This document shows, one piece after another, positions 55,114 through 63,678 of a stretch of DNA of 64,000 bases. Under the pieces are notes generated by a model. That model was given only the letters and a program-made list of their open reading frames with translations, searched no databases and was not told where the DNA came from. Every line of letters starts with the position of its first letter. Position 1 is the first letter of the stretch. This stretch comes from Paracoccus litorisediminis (GTDB lineage: Bacteria; Pseudomonadota; Alphaproteobacteria; Rhodobacterales; Rhodobacteraceae), in NCBI RefSeq assembly GCF_009711205.1, contig NZ_WMIG01000010.1, forward strand, positions 81,020-145,019, given 5' to 3'. A program made the position numbers and the translations under genes.

Positions 55114-56198
55114 TGCCCTGGATATGGCAAAGCCCGTCATGGCCGGAATTCGGCTATGACGCCCAGATCATCGAAGCCGATCTGGCCCGCGCCACCGAGG
55201 TGATCGGCGAAATTTCAGGCATGCGGCAAGGCCTTGGCGCCGAGGAACGCGAGGAACTGCACCTGCGCCAGATCGTGCAGGAGGCCTTGGGGTCATTCGG
55301 CATCGAAGGGGTCTTACTGGACCCGGCGCAGCTTGAAGTTTCGGTCGTGGCTTCGCTCAAGCATCGCGACCGGCATGCCTTCAGCCGCCGCTCGGACGCC
55401 ATCGCGACGCTGCTGCTGACCGCGCGCGAGGATCACGCGCCGATCACCGCGGAAACGCTGTGGGAATGGCACCGGCTGCTGTTCTTCGGCATGGAGGTCG
55501 AGGATCTGGGCCGCTGGCGCGAAAGCGGCATCGAGATCGTGCGCTCGGCCACGGCAGGGCGGCATGACGTGCTGTTCGTGGCCCCTCCTGCCGAACGCAT
55601 CCCGGTCGAGATGGCCCGCCTGCTGGATTGGATCGCGCAGGAACAGCGCATGCCGCTGGCGATCAAGGCCGCGATCGCGCATCTGTGGTTCGAGACCATC
55701 CACCCCTTTGCCGATGGCAATGGCCGGATCGGGCGGGCGCTGATCGAACATATCTTTGCACAGGCACGGGCGCTGCCCTTTTCCCTGTCCCGCCAGATCG
55801 AGGCGGAAAAGCGCGCCTATTACGAGGCTTTGCAGGCCGGTCGCCGCGACGACGACAACCGGATCGACGCCACCGCCTTTGTCCTGTGGTTCCTGCAATG
55901 CCTTGCCCGCGCCGCCGAGGCCGCCCGCGCCGAGGCGCAGTTCCTGCTGGCCCGTAACCGCTTCTTCCTTCGCTTTGCCCACCGGCTGCATCCAAGACAG
56001 GAAAACGTGCTGAGAAAGCTGTTCGCCCAGGGCCCGCAGCGGGTCGCCGAAGGGATCAGCGCGCGCAGCTATGCCCGGATCGCGGGCGTGTCCGGCCCGA
56101 CCGCCACCCGCGACCTGAACGCCATCGCCGCGACGGGCGCGTTGCGCAGGTCCGATGCGGGCGGACGCTCGACCAGCTATGCCTTGATGCTGGATTAA
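55113..56198 (+). CDS. Fic-family protein (class II, DUF4172-Fic-HTH)
   Basis: 361 residues. The start WIWQSPSWPEF fits the DUF4172 N-terminus found in front of Fic domains. The inhibitory motif (S/T)xxxE(G/N) is present as SFGIEG (61-66), and the Fic active site as HPFADGNGRIGR (197-208), with all key residues kept. The C-terminal part (about 300-361) is a winged helix with SGPTATRDLNAIAATGAL. Such proteins AMPylate targets and are held off by the inhibitory glutamate. With a DNA-binding tail it may control its own promoter through the palindromes before it. Confidence 0.92.
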   Translation: MPWIWQSPSWPEFGYDAQIIEADLARATEVIGEISGMRQGLGAEEREELHLRQIVQEALGSFGIEGVLLDPAQLEVSVVASLKHRDRHAFSRRSDAIATLLLTAREDHAPITAETLWEWHRLLFFGMEVEDLGRWRESGIEIVRSATAGRHDVLFVAPPAERIPVEMARLLDWIAQEQRMPLAIKAAIAHLWFETIHPFADGNGRIGRALIEHIFAQARALPFSLSRQIEAEKRAYYEALQAGRRDDDNRIDATAFVLWFLQCLARAAEAARAEAQFLLARNRFFLRFAHRLHPRQENVLRKLFAQGPQRVAEGISARSYARIAGVSGPTATRDLNAIAATGALRRSDAGGRSTSYALMLD

Positions 56199-56252
56199 GC
56201 GGCCATTCGTTGTAGCCTTCCCCGATCAAAGGGCCCGGACAGGAGGACAGAT

Positions 56253-56645
56253 ATGGACCAGTTCACCGGCGGCTGCCTGTGCGGCCGCGTCCGGATCGTG
56301 GCGCGGGGCCAGCCCTATCGGGTCGGGCTGTGCCATTGTCTTGATTGCCGCAAGCATCATGGCGCGCTGTTTCATGCCTCGGCGATCTTCCCGCAGGATG
56401 CGGTGGCCATCACCGGCGAAACCCGCGACTACCGCGGGCGGCATTTCTGCCCGCATTGCGGATCGCCGGTCTTTGGCCGCTCGGATGACGAGATCGAGGT
56501 CAATCTGGGTTCGCTGGATGCCACCGACCAGCTGATGCCGACCTATGAGCTGTGGACCTCCCGCCGCGAGGCATGGCTGCCGCCCTTTCCGATCGCCCGG
56601 CTTTACCCTCGTGACCGCGACAGCAGCAGCCGCCACGAGGGGTAA
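56253..56645 (+). CDS. GFA-family (glutathione-dependent formaldehyde-activating/CENP-V) zinc protein
   Basis: 130 residues, AGGAGG before the ATG. Zinc cysteines follow the family pattern: GGCLCGRV (C8, C10), CHCLDCRKHHG (C27, C29, C32) and FCPHCGSPVF (C66, C69). Members bind glutathione adducts or act as carbon-sulfur lyases; most are uncharacterised. It follows fic after 54 bases but has its own ribosome site. It ends directly against the convergent SGNH gene. Confidence 0.9.
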   Translation: MDQFTGGCLCGRVRIVARGQPYRVGLCHCLDCRKHHGALFHASAIFPQDAVAITGETRDYRGRHFCPHCGSPVFGRSDDEIEVNLGSLDATDQLMPTYELWTSRREAWLPPFPIARLYPRDRDSSSRHEG

Positions 56646-57878
56646 TCACTTCAGCAGCCCGATATCGACACCCTCGGCCATGGCCTTGTTGCCTGCTGCA
56701 CCCGGATGCAGCCTGTCGCCGCTGTCATAGGCCTCAAGCAGCTGCGCCGGAGCCGAAGGATCGCGCAATATCTGGTCGAAATCGACCAGCCCATCATGGA
56801 AGTCCGCCCCGCGCAGCCAATCGTTGAAACGGTTCCGCAAGTCGTCCTTGTCGGCGGACCAGTAGCTGTCCTCCATCGGCGTGCCGGGCAAAGCACCCTG
56901 AAACGGCGGTAGTGTTCCGACGATCAGGCGGATGCCTTGGGCATGCAACCTTTCGGCCAGTTGCAGATAGCCCGCCTGCAACCGCTCCAGCACCATCGGC
57001 GGCTCATCTGGCGCAAAGGGAGAGCCGGGCCAGGCGATGTCATTGGTCCCGATCAACAGGATCAGCGCATCCGCATCGGGCAGGGACAGCAGATCACGAT
57101 CCAGCCGCGCCAATACGCTTTGCCCCATGCCGTCGGTCAAAAGCCGCCCACCCGAGATCCCGGCATTCACCACCGCCACGCCCTGCGGCGCAAGGCGGCG
57201 GGCCAGATGATCCGGCCAGCGCGCCTGCCCGTCCATCGGTGCGCCATTGCCGTCGGTGATCGAATCCCCCATCGCGACCACGACCTGATCCGCCGGATGA
57301 TCGACCAGAACGCCCGCCAGCGCGATCCGGGTCGCGATTTCCTGCGCCACCTGCGGATCGGTTGCGGTCGGATCACCGCCCTTCAGGACAAAGCTGGTCT
57401 CGCGCGCGTCCCAGTGAAAATCCTGCGCCTGTGCATCCGGGCCAAAGCGCAGGGTCGCGGCGATGCGCTGACCCGCCGTAACGGGCAGATCGACCGCGTC
57501 GGAAACAAGGCTGGCCCCCGGCGCAATCTGCGCCTCGGGGCGCCCGCCAAATGTCACCACCCGGGCCGGACCAGAGGTCCGTGCACCGTCATCCGCTGGC
57601 GCAACCGCAGCCGCCGTGATGGCAAGCGGCTGGCTGCCATGGATATTCGACAGCACCAGCCGCAGCCGATCGCCAGACCATGCCAGTGTCAGCGGCTGGC
57701 GGATGACCTGCCCGGCAATGGTCGGGGGCAGGCCGGTCGGCAGCGGGAAATCCGCGCTCCAGACCGCTTGGGGACTGGCCAACCATGCCGGGGTCCAGGG
57801 ATCGGCCTTGGCCGCACCGATCCCGACCGCAATGGATACCGCCAGCAGCGCGGCGCGGCTCACCAGACCGGTCATCAT
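56646..57878 (-). CDS. SGNH/GDSL hydrolase, exported
   Basis: 410 residues from ATG 57878, which overlaps the stop of the upstream MFS gene (ATGA); the longer open frame to 58232 lies inside that gene. A signal peptide is seen (residues 1-26, GIGAAKADPW). SGNH blocks: GDSITDG (nucleophile Ser), GISGGRLL (Gly), LLIGTNDIAW (Asn) and DRLHPGAAG (Asp and His). An N-terminal beta-rich domain precedes the hydrolase domain. Likely an exported esterase or deacetylase; the substrate is unknown. Confidence 0.9.
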   Translation of the reverse strand: MMTGLVSRAALLAVSIAVGIGAAKADPWTPAWLASPQAVWSADFPLPTGLPPTIAGQVIRQPLTLAWSGDRLRLVLSNIHGSQPLAITAAAVAPADDGARTSGPARVVTFGGRPEAQIAPGASLVSDAVDLPVTAGQRIAATLRFGPDAQAQDFHWDARETSFVLKGGDPTATDPQVAQEIATRIALAGVLVDHPADQVVVAMGDSITDGNGAPMDGQARWPDHLARRLAPQGVAVVNAGISGGRLLTDGMGQSVLARLDRDLLSLPDADALILLIGTNDIAWPGSPFAPDEPPMVLERLQAGYLQLAERLHAQGIRLIVGTLPPFQGALPGTPMEDSYWSADKDDLRNRFNDWLRGADFHDGLVDFDQILRDPSAPAQLLEAYDSGDRLHPGAAGNKAMAEGVDIGLLK

Positions 57879-59053
57879 GCCCTCCGCACGGTGTGCAGGG
57901 CGATCAGGCCCGCGACAATCGGCGGGACCGCGGCCAGCAGGAACAGGCTGGACAGACCCCAATGCGCGGCCAACGCCAATCCACCTGCCCATGCGCCAAG
58001 CGCATTGCCAAGGTTGAAGGCCGAGATGTTCAGCGTCGAGGCCAGCGCCTGCCCGGTCCCCCGTACCTGCCGCAGGATGAAGGATTGCAGCGGTGCCACG
58101 GTGGCAAAGGCAGCCGCGCCAAAGACAAAGATCAACGCCGAAGCAAAGACCCGGTTGCTCATGCCCAGCCACATCGCCAGCAGCGTCGCGGCCAGCGTGA
58201 ACAGCGTCAGCGGGATGCTGGCGCGCGGCCAACGATCAGCCAGCTTGCCGCCAAGGATATTGCCCAGAACCAACCCGGTCCCGAACAGCACCAACAGCGC
58301 CGACACGCGCGAGGCCGGGAAACCCGCCAGATCGGTCAGGATCGGCGCGATATAGGTAAAGACCAAGAACACCCCGGCATAACCCAGCACCGTCATCATC
58401 AGTGCCCGTGCGGGTGCAGGGGCGAACATGCCGCGCAGATCGCCCAGGGACATCGGCTCGGGTTTTTCGCGATCCTCGGGCAAGGCGACGGCAATGGCCG
58501 CAATGGCGACGACGCCGATGCTGGCCACCGCCCAGAAGGTCGAGCGCCAGCCAAAACCCTGCCCCAGCCACGTGCCCAGCGGCAGGCCAAGCACGGTGGC
58601 AAGGGTCAGGCCCGTGAACATCAGCGCGATGGCCGAGGCCTTGCGTTCCGGCGGGACCAGCGATTGCGCGACCAGCGCGCCGACGCCAAAGAAGGTGCCA
58701 TGCGCGAAGCCGGTCACGATCCGGCCCGCCAGCAGGCTGCCAAAGGACGGCGCAATCGCGCAAAGCAGGTTGCCCAGCGTAAAGATCGCCATCAGCGCCA
58801 GCAACACATTGCGCCGCGCCATCTTGGCCGTCAGCAGCGTCAGCAGCGGCCCGCCGATGGTCACGGCCAGCGCATAGCCGCTGATCAGCAGGCCTGCCCT
58901 TGGGATCGAGACGTCGACCGAGCCTGCGACCTCGGGCAGCAGGCCCATGATCACGAATTCCGTCAAGCCGATGCCGAATGCGCCGATGCCAAGCGCCACC
59001 AGCGCCGGGGTCGTGCCGGACATCACTTGGTCCGTGCGGGAACTTTCATACAT
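57875..59053 (-). CDS. MFS transporter, DHA1 (AraJ/YdhP-like) family
   Basis: 392 residues, about twelve helices. Typical blocks are GLTEFVIMGLLPEVA, the loop GFAHGTFFGVGALVAQ and motif A-like LLTAKMARRNVLL. Members export drugs, sugars or sugar esters (AraJ-like). It is translationally coupled to the exported SGNH esterase, so export of a compound followed by its hydrolysis outside is possible. Divergent from a LysR gene across 88 bases, which probably controls it. Confidence 0.87.
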   Translation of the reverse strand: MYESSRTDQVMSGTTPALVALGIGAFGIGLTEFVIMGLLPEVAGSVDVSIPRAGLLISGYALAVTIGGPLLTLLTAKMARRNVLLALMAIFTLGNLLCAIAPSFGSLLAGRIVTGFAHGTFFGVGALVAQSLVPPERKASAIALMFTGLTLATVLGLPLGTWLGQGFGWRSTFWAVASIGVVAIAAIAVALPEDREKPEPMSLGDLRGMFAPAPARALMMTVLGYAGVFLVFTYIAPILTDLAGFPASRVSALLVLFGTGLVLGNILGGKLADRWPRASIPLTLFTLAATLLAMWLGMSNRVFASALIFVFGAAAFATVAPLQSFILRQVRGTGQALASTLNISAFNLGNALGAWAGGLALAAHWGLSSLFLLAAVPPIVAGLIALHTVRRA

Positions 59054-59141
59054 TGTTCAGATCCTGATTTCATTTGCGCTGAAGATCGGGCCAAGCAGCT
59101 TGTGAAAACAGTCGCTGAAAACTACAAAGACTTGTTCCCTG

Positions 59142-60005
59142 ATGTCACAGATGGCGGTGATGCGAGACTCGAACCGGCTGGCCGAGCTGGAAACCTTCCT
59201 TGCCGTCACCGATGCGGGCAGCTTTTCGGCTGCGGCGCGGCTGCGGGGAATGACACCATCTGCCGTATCGCGGATGATGACCCGGCTGGAGCAACGGCTG
59301 GGCGCGATGCTGCTGAAGCGCTCGACCCGCAAGCTGCAGGTGACGGATGAGGGCCAGCGCTTTGCCCGCCGCGCCGCCGAGATCCTTGAGGCGCTGGCGG
59401 CTGCGGAACGCGAGGCGGGCTGCGGCAATGTCGCGGGGATCGTGCGCATCGCCACCAGTTCGGCCTATGCCAATCACATCCTGTCACGCATTCTGGGCCC
59501 CCTGCTGCGGGAATACCCGGAACTGACTGTCGAACTGGTGATCGGGGATCTGGTCAGCGATCTTTACAGCGAGGCGATCGATCTGGCGGTACGCGCCGGT
59601 CCCCTGCCCGATTCATCCATCGTCGCGCGCTCGCTGGGCCGCAGCGAATTGGTGGACGTGATAAGCAGCGCCCATGCCGATGACCCCGATCCGATCCACG
59701 GCGGCTTTTCCTATGGCCGCCGCGACCGGATCTGGAGCGTGCAGACTGCGCAGCTCAAGGCGACGGACGGGAACACGCTGGCGATGATGGCCGTCCATGC
59801 CGGGGTCCGGGTGCGCGCGGGGCTGTTCGTCGTCGCGGATGAGATCGCGGCCGGGCGTCTGGTCCGGCTGGACAGCGGCAGCCCCCCGGCGCATGAGGAA
59901 TTCCACGTCCTCTACCTTGGTCAGGCCAAGGCACTGCCGCGCCGGGTCAGCATCGTGCTGGACCATATCGTGAAATTCGGGCGGGTCGATCAGCCGCGCG
60001 GATAA
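59142..60005 (+). CDS. LysR-family transcriptional regulator
   Basis: 287 residues. Starts at 59142, 59151 or 59160 are all possible; none has a clear ribosome site, and the HTH begins soon after the last. The winged helix reads NRLAELETFLAVTDAGSF, then MTPSAVSRMMTRLEQRLG. The effector domain is of the common LysR type. Divergent from the DHA1 transporter, its most likely target. Confidence 0.88.
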   Translation: MSQMAVMRDSNRLAELETFLAVTDAGSFSAAARLRGMTPSAVSRMMTRLEQRLGAMLLKRSTRKLQVTDEGQRFARRAAEILEALAAAEREAGCGNVAGIVRIATSSAYANHILSRILGPLLREYPELTVELVIGDLVSDLYSEAIDLAVRAGPLPDSSIVARSLGRSELVDVISSAHADDPDPIHGGFSYGRRDRIWSVQTAQLKATDGNTLAMMAVHAGVRVRAGLFVVADEIAAGRLVRLDSGSPPAHEEFHVLYLGQAKALPRRVSIVLDHIVKFGRVDQPRG

Positions 60006-60027
60006 GGGCCGGTGCGGAACCGGCCCT
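60005..60027. terminator. Bidirectional hairpin between LysR and WrbA genes
   Basis: AGGGCCGGT (60005-60013) pairs perfectly with ACCGGCCCT (60019-60027) around GCGGA. It lies between two convergent genes. There is no U-run, so it may act with Rho or only shield message ends. Confidence 0.55.
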
Positions 60028-60034
60028 GCGCGGT

Positions 60035-60628
60035 TCAAGCGATCAGCTTGGCGGTCACCTCGACCAGACGTTTCGCCTGATGGGCGACGGCGGCGCGGCC
60101 CTTGTCGTCGAACTTGCCCGCCTCGGTCGAGAAACCATAGGGGTTGCCGCCCGCCTCATATAGCACCGCATCGGTATAGCCCGGCGCGACGATGATCGCG
60201 CCCCAATGCATCGCGGTGGTGTAAAGGCCAAGGATCGTCGCCTCTTGTCCGCCATGCGGGTTCTGGGCGCTGGTGGTCGCGGTGAAGGTCTTGTTGGCCA
60301 GCTTGCCGCCCGCCCAGACCCCGCCCAGCGTGTCGATGAAGGCGCGCAGCTGGCTGGGGCTGGAGCCGAACCGGGTGGGTGCGCTGATGAAATAGCCATC
60401 CGCCCAGACCATGTCGTCAGCGGTGACGACGGGAATGTCCTTGACCCTTTCGACCTGCACCTTCCACGCCTCCTGTCCGTTCACCACGGCCTCGGGTGCG
60501 GTCTCGGCCACGCGCAGCAGGCGCACTTCGGCCCCGGCGGCGCTGGCGGCCTCGGCGGCGGCAAGGGCGACCTGATGGTTTGTGCCATAAGTCGAATAGA
60601 AAACAACGGCGATCTTGGGCTGTCCCAT
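60035..60628 (-). CDS. wrbA: NAD(P)H:quinone oxidoreductase, WrbA type
   Basis: 197 residues, AAGGAG before the ATG. A flavodoxin-like fold: [19 protein letters not shown] binds the FMN phosphate, with [16 protein letters not shown] and the segment [12 protein letters not shown] typical of WrbA. It reduces quinones by two electrons and protects from redox cycling. The TetR gene lies 76 bases upstream on the same strand and may share control. Confidence 0.92.
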   Translation of the reverse strand: MGQPKIAVVFYSTYGTNHQVALAAAEAASAAGAEVRLLRVAETAPEAVVNGQEAWKVQVERVKDIPVVTADDMVWADGYFISAPTRFGSSPSQLRAFIDTLGGVWAGGKLANKTFTATTSAQNPHGGQEATILGLYTTAMHWGAIIVAPGYTDAVLYEAGGNPYGFSTEAGKFDDKGRAAVAHQAKRLVEVTAKLIA

Positions 60629-60704
60629 CCTCGGGCTCCTTCGGGTTTGGCCGATAGTCGCGGTGCAGCTTGCTCAAGTCCCGTTCAGAAAGCAATCGCC
60701 ACGA

Positions 60705-61295
60705 CTATTCCTGATCCCGACTGCCCGCGCGGGCGGCAGCGTCAATGACGGCGGCGCGAACCGCGCCAAGCCAGGGCGCGTCGCCCGCCGCCTCGGCCAG
60801 CACCCGCGCGCCGATCATCGCCGCAAACAGCAGCAGCGCATCGGGATCGGCCTGCCCTTCGCCGGATTGCGGACCGGCAAAGAATTTCTCCAGCAGCGCG
60901 CCCGTGCCCCGATCATAGGTGCCGCGCGCCGCATCACTGGCATTGCCGCTGGCGGCATGAGGGGCAAAGGCGATGATCGGGCAATGCCGCTGCGGATCAG
61001 GGCGCAGGTAATGCGCCACCAGCCGTGCCCGCAGCTCGCCCGTCTCGCGGTCGGTCTTGGCAAAGATCTTGGTCCAGATCTCGATCGCCTCATCAAAGGC
61101 CAGCCCGGCGGCTTCCTCGACCAGTGCTTCCTTGGATGCGAAATGCTTGTAGAAGCCGCCCACGGTCATATCGACCGCTGCCATGATATCGGCGACCGAG
61201 ACCGCCTCGACCCCGTTTTCGCGAAACAGGCGGCTGGCGGCCTCGACAATCCGAGTCCGGTTTTGTGCCGCCTGCTCCGCCGAGGACCGCCCCAT
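60705..61295 (-). CDS. TetR-family transcriptional regulator
   Basis: 196 residues. N-terminal HTH: RTRIVEAASRLFRENGVEAV, then VADIMAAVDMTVGGFYKHFASKEAL in two adjoining blocks. The ligand domain resembles the YxaF/AcrR-like group (TetR_C). It begins two bases after the MaoC-like stop, with GGAAAG as ribosome site, so both are in one transcript. Probable targets are its own promoter, the divergent MFS gene, and perhaps wrbA. Confidence 0.9.
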   Translation of the reverse strand: MGRSSAEQAAQNRTRIVEAASRLFRENGVEAVSVADIMAAVDMTVGGFYKHFASKEALVEEAAGLAFDEAIEIWTKIFAKTDRETGELRARLVAHYLRPDPQRHCPIIAFAPHAASGNASDAARGTYDRGTGALLEKFFAGPQSGEGQADPDALLLFAAMIGARVLAEAAGDAPWLGAVRAAVIDAAARAGSRDQE

Positions 61296-61297
61296 GC

Positions 61298-61759
61298 CTA
61301 GCTTCCTTTCCTGAATACCAGCAGCTTCGCCTTGAAGTCCTGCAGGACCTCATCCGCCTGATTGAGCGTCAGGCTATGCGCCAGCACGATGCCCCGATCG
61401 GGCCGCGAACGCGAGGGCAGGATATCGACCACGGTGCTTTTCACCCGCAAGATATCGCCCGGACGGGTCGGGCGCGGCCATGCGACCTCGCCGCCCGCAC
61501 CGATCAGACCCTGCGCGAGGGGCAGGCAGTCGACCAGCAGCTTCATCGTGATCGACATGGTGTGCCAGCCGCTGGCGGCAAGGCCCTGAAAGAAGGTCTG
61601 CTCGGCTGCCTCGGGGTCGATATGGAAGGGCTGCGGATCGAACTGAGTCGCAAAGGCGATTATCTGTTCGGCGTCCAAAGCGTGCTCGCGGCTGTGGAAT
61701 TCCTGCCCGACCCACAGGTCTTCAAGATACAGCTTTTCCGGCAAGCGATTGTCATGCAT
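61298..61759 (-). CDS. MaoC-family (hot-dog) enoyl-CoA hydratase-like protein
   Basis: 153 residues from ATG 61759, with GGAGG about nine bases before; the ATG at 61777 has no site. The hydratase motif is visible as FATQFDPQPFHID, supplying the catalytic Asp and His of (R)-specific hydratases. The rest fits a single hot-dog domain, including GLAASGWHTMSITMKLLV. It likely adds water to a short enoyl-CoA or similar thioester. First gene of a two-gene unit with the TetR regulator. Confidence 0.87.
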   Translation of the reverse strand: MHDNRLPEKLYLEDLWVGQEFHSREHALDAEQIIAFATQFDPQPFHIDPEAAEQTFFQGLAASGWHTMSITMKLLVDCLPLAQGLIGAGGEVAWPRPTRPGDILRVKSTVVDILPSRSRPDRGIVLAHSLTLNQADEVLQDFKAKLLVFRKGS

Positions 61760-61817
61760 GTCGATTTTCCTCCTCATCCGGCAAGACGACCTGCGTGCCG
61801 GTCGGGACTTGCCATTT

Positions 61818-61847
61818 TAGATTATATACGACATCTATTTTGGACAA
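61818..61847 (-). promoter_or_regulatory. Promoter and dyad before maoC-tetR
   Basis: On the minus strand, TTGTCC (61842-61847) and TATAAT (61821-61826) form a promoter-like pair with a short 15-base spacing. An inverted repeat, TAGAT (61818-61822) and ATCTA (61833-61837), covers the -10. This fits a TetR autoregulation site; it lies between the divergent MaoC and MFS genes. Confidence 0.45.
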
Positions 61848-61894
61848 GCCTGACGTGGCGTCGGGCAGATCCCCTTTGCAGCCGGATTGTCCCC

Positions 61895-63115
61895 ATGCCT
61901 CCGCCCATTGTTTCCTCGCCCCGAAACCCATGGATCGTGCTGTTCTGCGCGGCCGCGCTGGTCACCATCGCCATGGGCATCCGGCAATCCTTCGGTCTGT
62001 TCCTGCGCCCGATCGAGCTGGACCTTGGCATCGGGCGCGAGGCTTTTGGTCTGGCCATTGCGGTCCAGAACCTGATCCTTGGCCTTGCGCAGCCCTTTGT
62101 CGGGGCCTTGGCCGACAGGCACGGGGCGGGCCGGGTCGCGGCTGCGGGCGGACTGCTTTACGCGCTGGGGCTGGTGCTGGTCTCGACGATTTCGGGCGCG
62201 GTCGGGCTGAACCTGACGCTGGGCCTGCTGGTCGGCATGTCGATGACCGGGGTGACCTTTGTCGTGGCGATTGGCGCGGCGGTCCGGGCCGTGCCCAGCG
62301 ACAAGCGCGGCCTTGCCGCCGGCATCGTCACGGCGGGCGGCTCGGTCGGGCAGTTCCTGCTGGTCCCGATCGCGCAGGGGCTGATCGGTGCCTTTGGCTG
62401 GCGCGAGACCTTTCTGATCTACGCCGCGCTTGCCGCGACCATGGCGCTGCTGGCCATCGGCATCTCGGGTCGCGCCGCACCCGCCACGCCCCTCGATCAG
62501 CCCACCCAAAGCTTTGCCGAGGCGCTGCGCGAGGCCGCCAGCCATTCCGGCTTCTGGCTGCTGAATGCGGGCTTCTTCGTCTGTGGCTTCCATGTCGCCT
62601 TCATCGGCACCCATCTGCCGGCATTCCTGACCGACAAGGGGCTGGACCCGGCCATCGGAGCAAGGGCGCTGGCTTTGGTCGGGCTGTTCAATATCCTCGG
62701 CTCATATGTGTTCGGAATGTCCGCCGACAACTGGCGCAAGAAACACGTGCTGGCCGCGATCTATCTGGGCCGGGCGGTGGTGATGGCGCTGTTCCTGGCC
62801 TTTCCGGTCACGCCGCTATCCGCCACGATCTTTGCCTGCGCCATGGGCTTTCTGTGGCTGGGGACCGTGCCGCTGACCAGCGGGCTGATCGGCCAGATCT
62901 TCGGCATCCGCTACATGTCGACGCTGTTCGGCATCGTCTTTCTGTCCCATCAGGTCGGCTCATTCTTTGGGGCATGGGGGGCGGGATATGCCTATCGCGT
63001 GACGGGCTCCTACGATTTCGCATGGCAGGCCTCGATCGCCGTCGCCATCATTGCTGCGGCGCTGCATTGGCCGATCAGGGACGCCCCCATGCCGCGACTG
63101 GACCCCGCGGAATGA
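61895..63115 (+). CDS. MFS transporter, OFA (oxalate/formate antiporter-like) family
   Basis: 406 residues from MPPPIVSSP; an open frame back to 61265 runs antisense through the MaoC gene and is rejected. About twelve helices. Blocks include GIRQSFGLFLRPIELDLG, VGALADRHGAGRVAAAGG (motif A) and LTSGLIGQIFGIRYMSTLFG, common in monocarboxylate/OFA-type transporters. Divergent from maoC-tetR, so it likely moves a carboxylate or a related acid handled by that unit. Coupled to a small downstream peptide. Confidence 0.87.
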   Translation: MPPPIVSSPRNPWIVLFCAAALVTIAMGIRQSFGLFLRPIELDLGIGREAFGLAIAVQNLILGLAQPFVGALADRHGAGRVAAAGGLLYALGLVLVSTISGAVGLNLTLGLLVGMSMTGVTFVVAIGAAVRAVPSDKRGLAAGIVTAGGSVGQFLLVPIAQGLIGAFGWRETFLIYAALAATMALLAIGISGRAAPATPLDQPTQSFAEALREAASHSGFWLLNAGFFVCGFHVAFIGTHLPAFLTDKGLDPAIGARALALVGLFNILGSYVFGMSADNWRKKHVLAAIYLGRAVVMALFLAFPVTPLSATIFACAMGFLWLGTVPLTSGLIGQIFGIRYMSTLFGIVFLSHQVGSFFGAWGAGYAYRVTGSYDFAWQASIAVAIIAAALHWPIRDAPMPRLDPAE

Positions 63116-63255
63116 AGGCGGCAATGGCCCCCCTGACCGCTGTTCAACGGGCCATCATCTTAGCCACCATCCTTGGCATTCTGTTGGCCGGAGCGATTCT
63201 ATGGGAGGCCTACGGCCTGCCCGTCGCGCTGCTGAGCGCCTTTCTGCTGTGCTAG
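63112..63255 (+). CDS. 47-residue single-span membrane peptide, unknown
   Basis: ATG 63112 overlaps the MFS stop codon as ATGA, and the frame runs 47 codons to TAG. It encodes a short N-terminus (MKAAMAPLTAVQR), a hydrophobic span (AIILATILGILLAGAILW) and a hydrophobic tail ending in Cys. A second ATG at 63124 is possible. I do not recognise the family. Coupling suggests an accessory subunit of the transporter, or a chance open frame. Confidence 0.55.
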   Translation: MKAAMAPLTAVQRAIILATILGILLAGAILWEAYGLPVALLSAFLLC

Positions 63256-63294
63256 CCGCGGGCTGCGGCACTTTTACCAAAGAGCCGAGGAGCC

Positions 63295-63678
63295 AAGATC
63301 GCCATCATCGTCCGTGACGACCTCGCAAAAGCTGAACGTCACCGCCTTCCTGATGAGCGGGGTCGTGGGCGCCGCGCCCGAGATCATCGGCGAGCCCTAT
63401 CAGGACGCCGAGGCGAACAGCTATCACAGCCTATGCGTGCAGCCGATCATCGTCCTGTCCGGCAGTTCCGATACGCTGAAAACCATCCACCGCCGCGCCC
63501 TGGATCGCGCCGTGCCGCATGCTTTACATCGAGGAGATGCTCTCGGCCGGGCATGACGACGCGAACCGTGCCGTATTCGCCGAGCACGGCCGAGGCCGCC
63601 AAGGTCGTCGGCATCGCCTTGCGCGAGGACAGGAAACTCGTCGACAAGATCACCAAGGGCGCAAGGATGCGCCCCTAG
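63295..63678 (+). pseudogene. DUF2000-family gene broken by three frameshifts
   Basis: Pieces of one DUF2000 protein appear in order in three frames. Frame 1 from 63295 has KIAIIVRDDLA; frame 2 continues QKLNVTAFLMSGVVG and GEPYQDAEANSYHSLCVQPI; frame 3 near 63519 has LYIEEMLSAGHDDANRA; frame 1 returns near 63570 with AAKVVGIALREDRKLVDKI and TKGARM. Each shift goes the same way. No start codon is seen. DUF2000 proteins have no established function. It is either a pseudogene or a poorly read stretch. Confidence 0.8.

Noticed and set aside
57785..59350. 521-codon plus-strand open frame
   Set aside because: Antisense to the DHA1 transporter, with the low-complexity Arg/Gln/His composition of a shadow frame.
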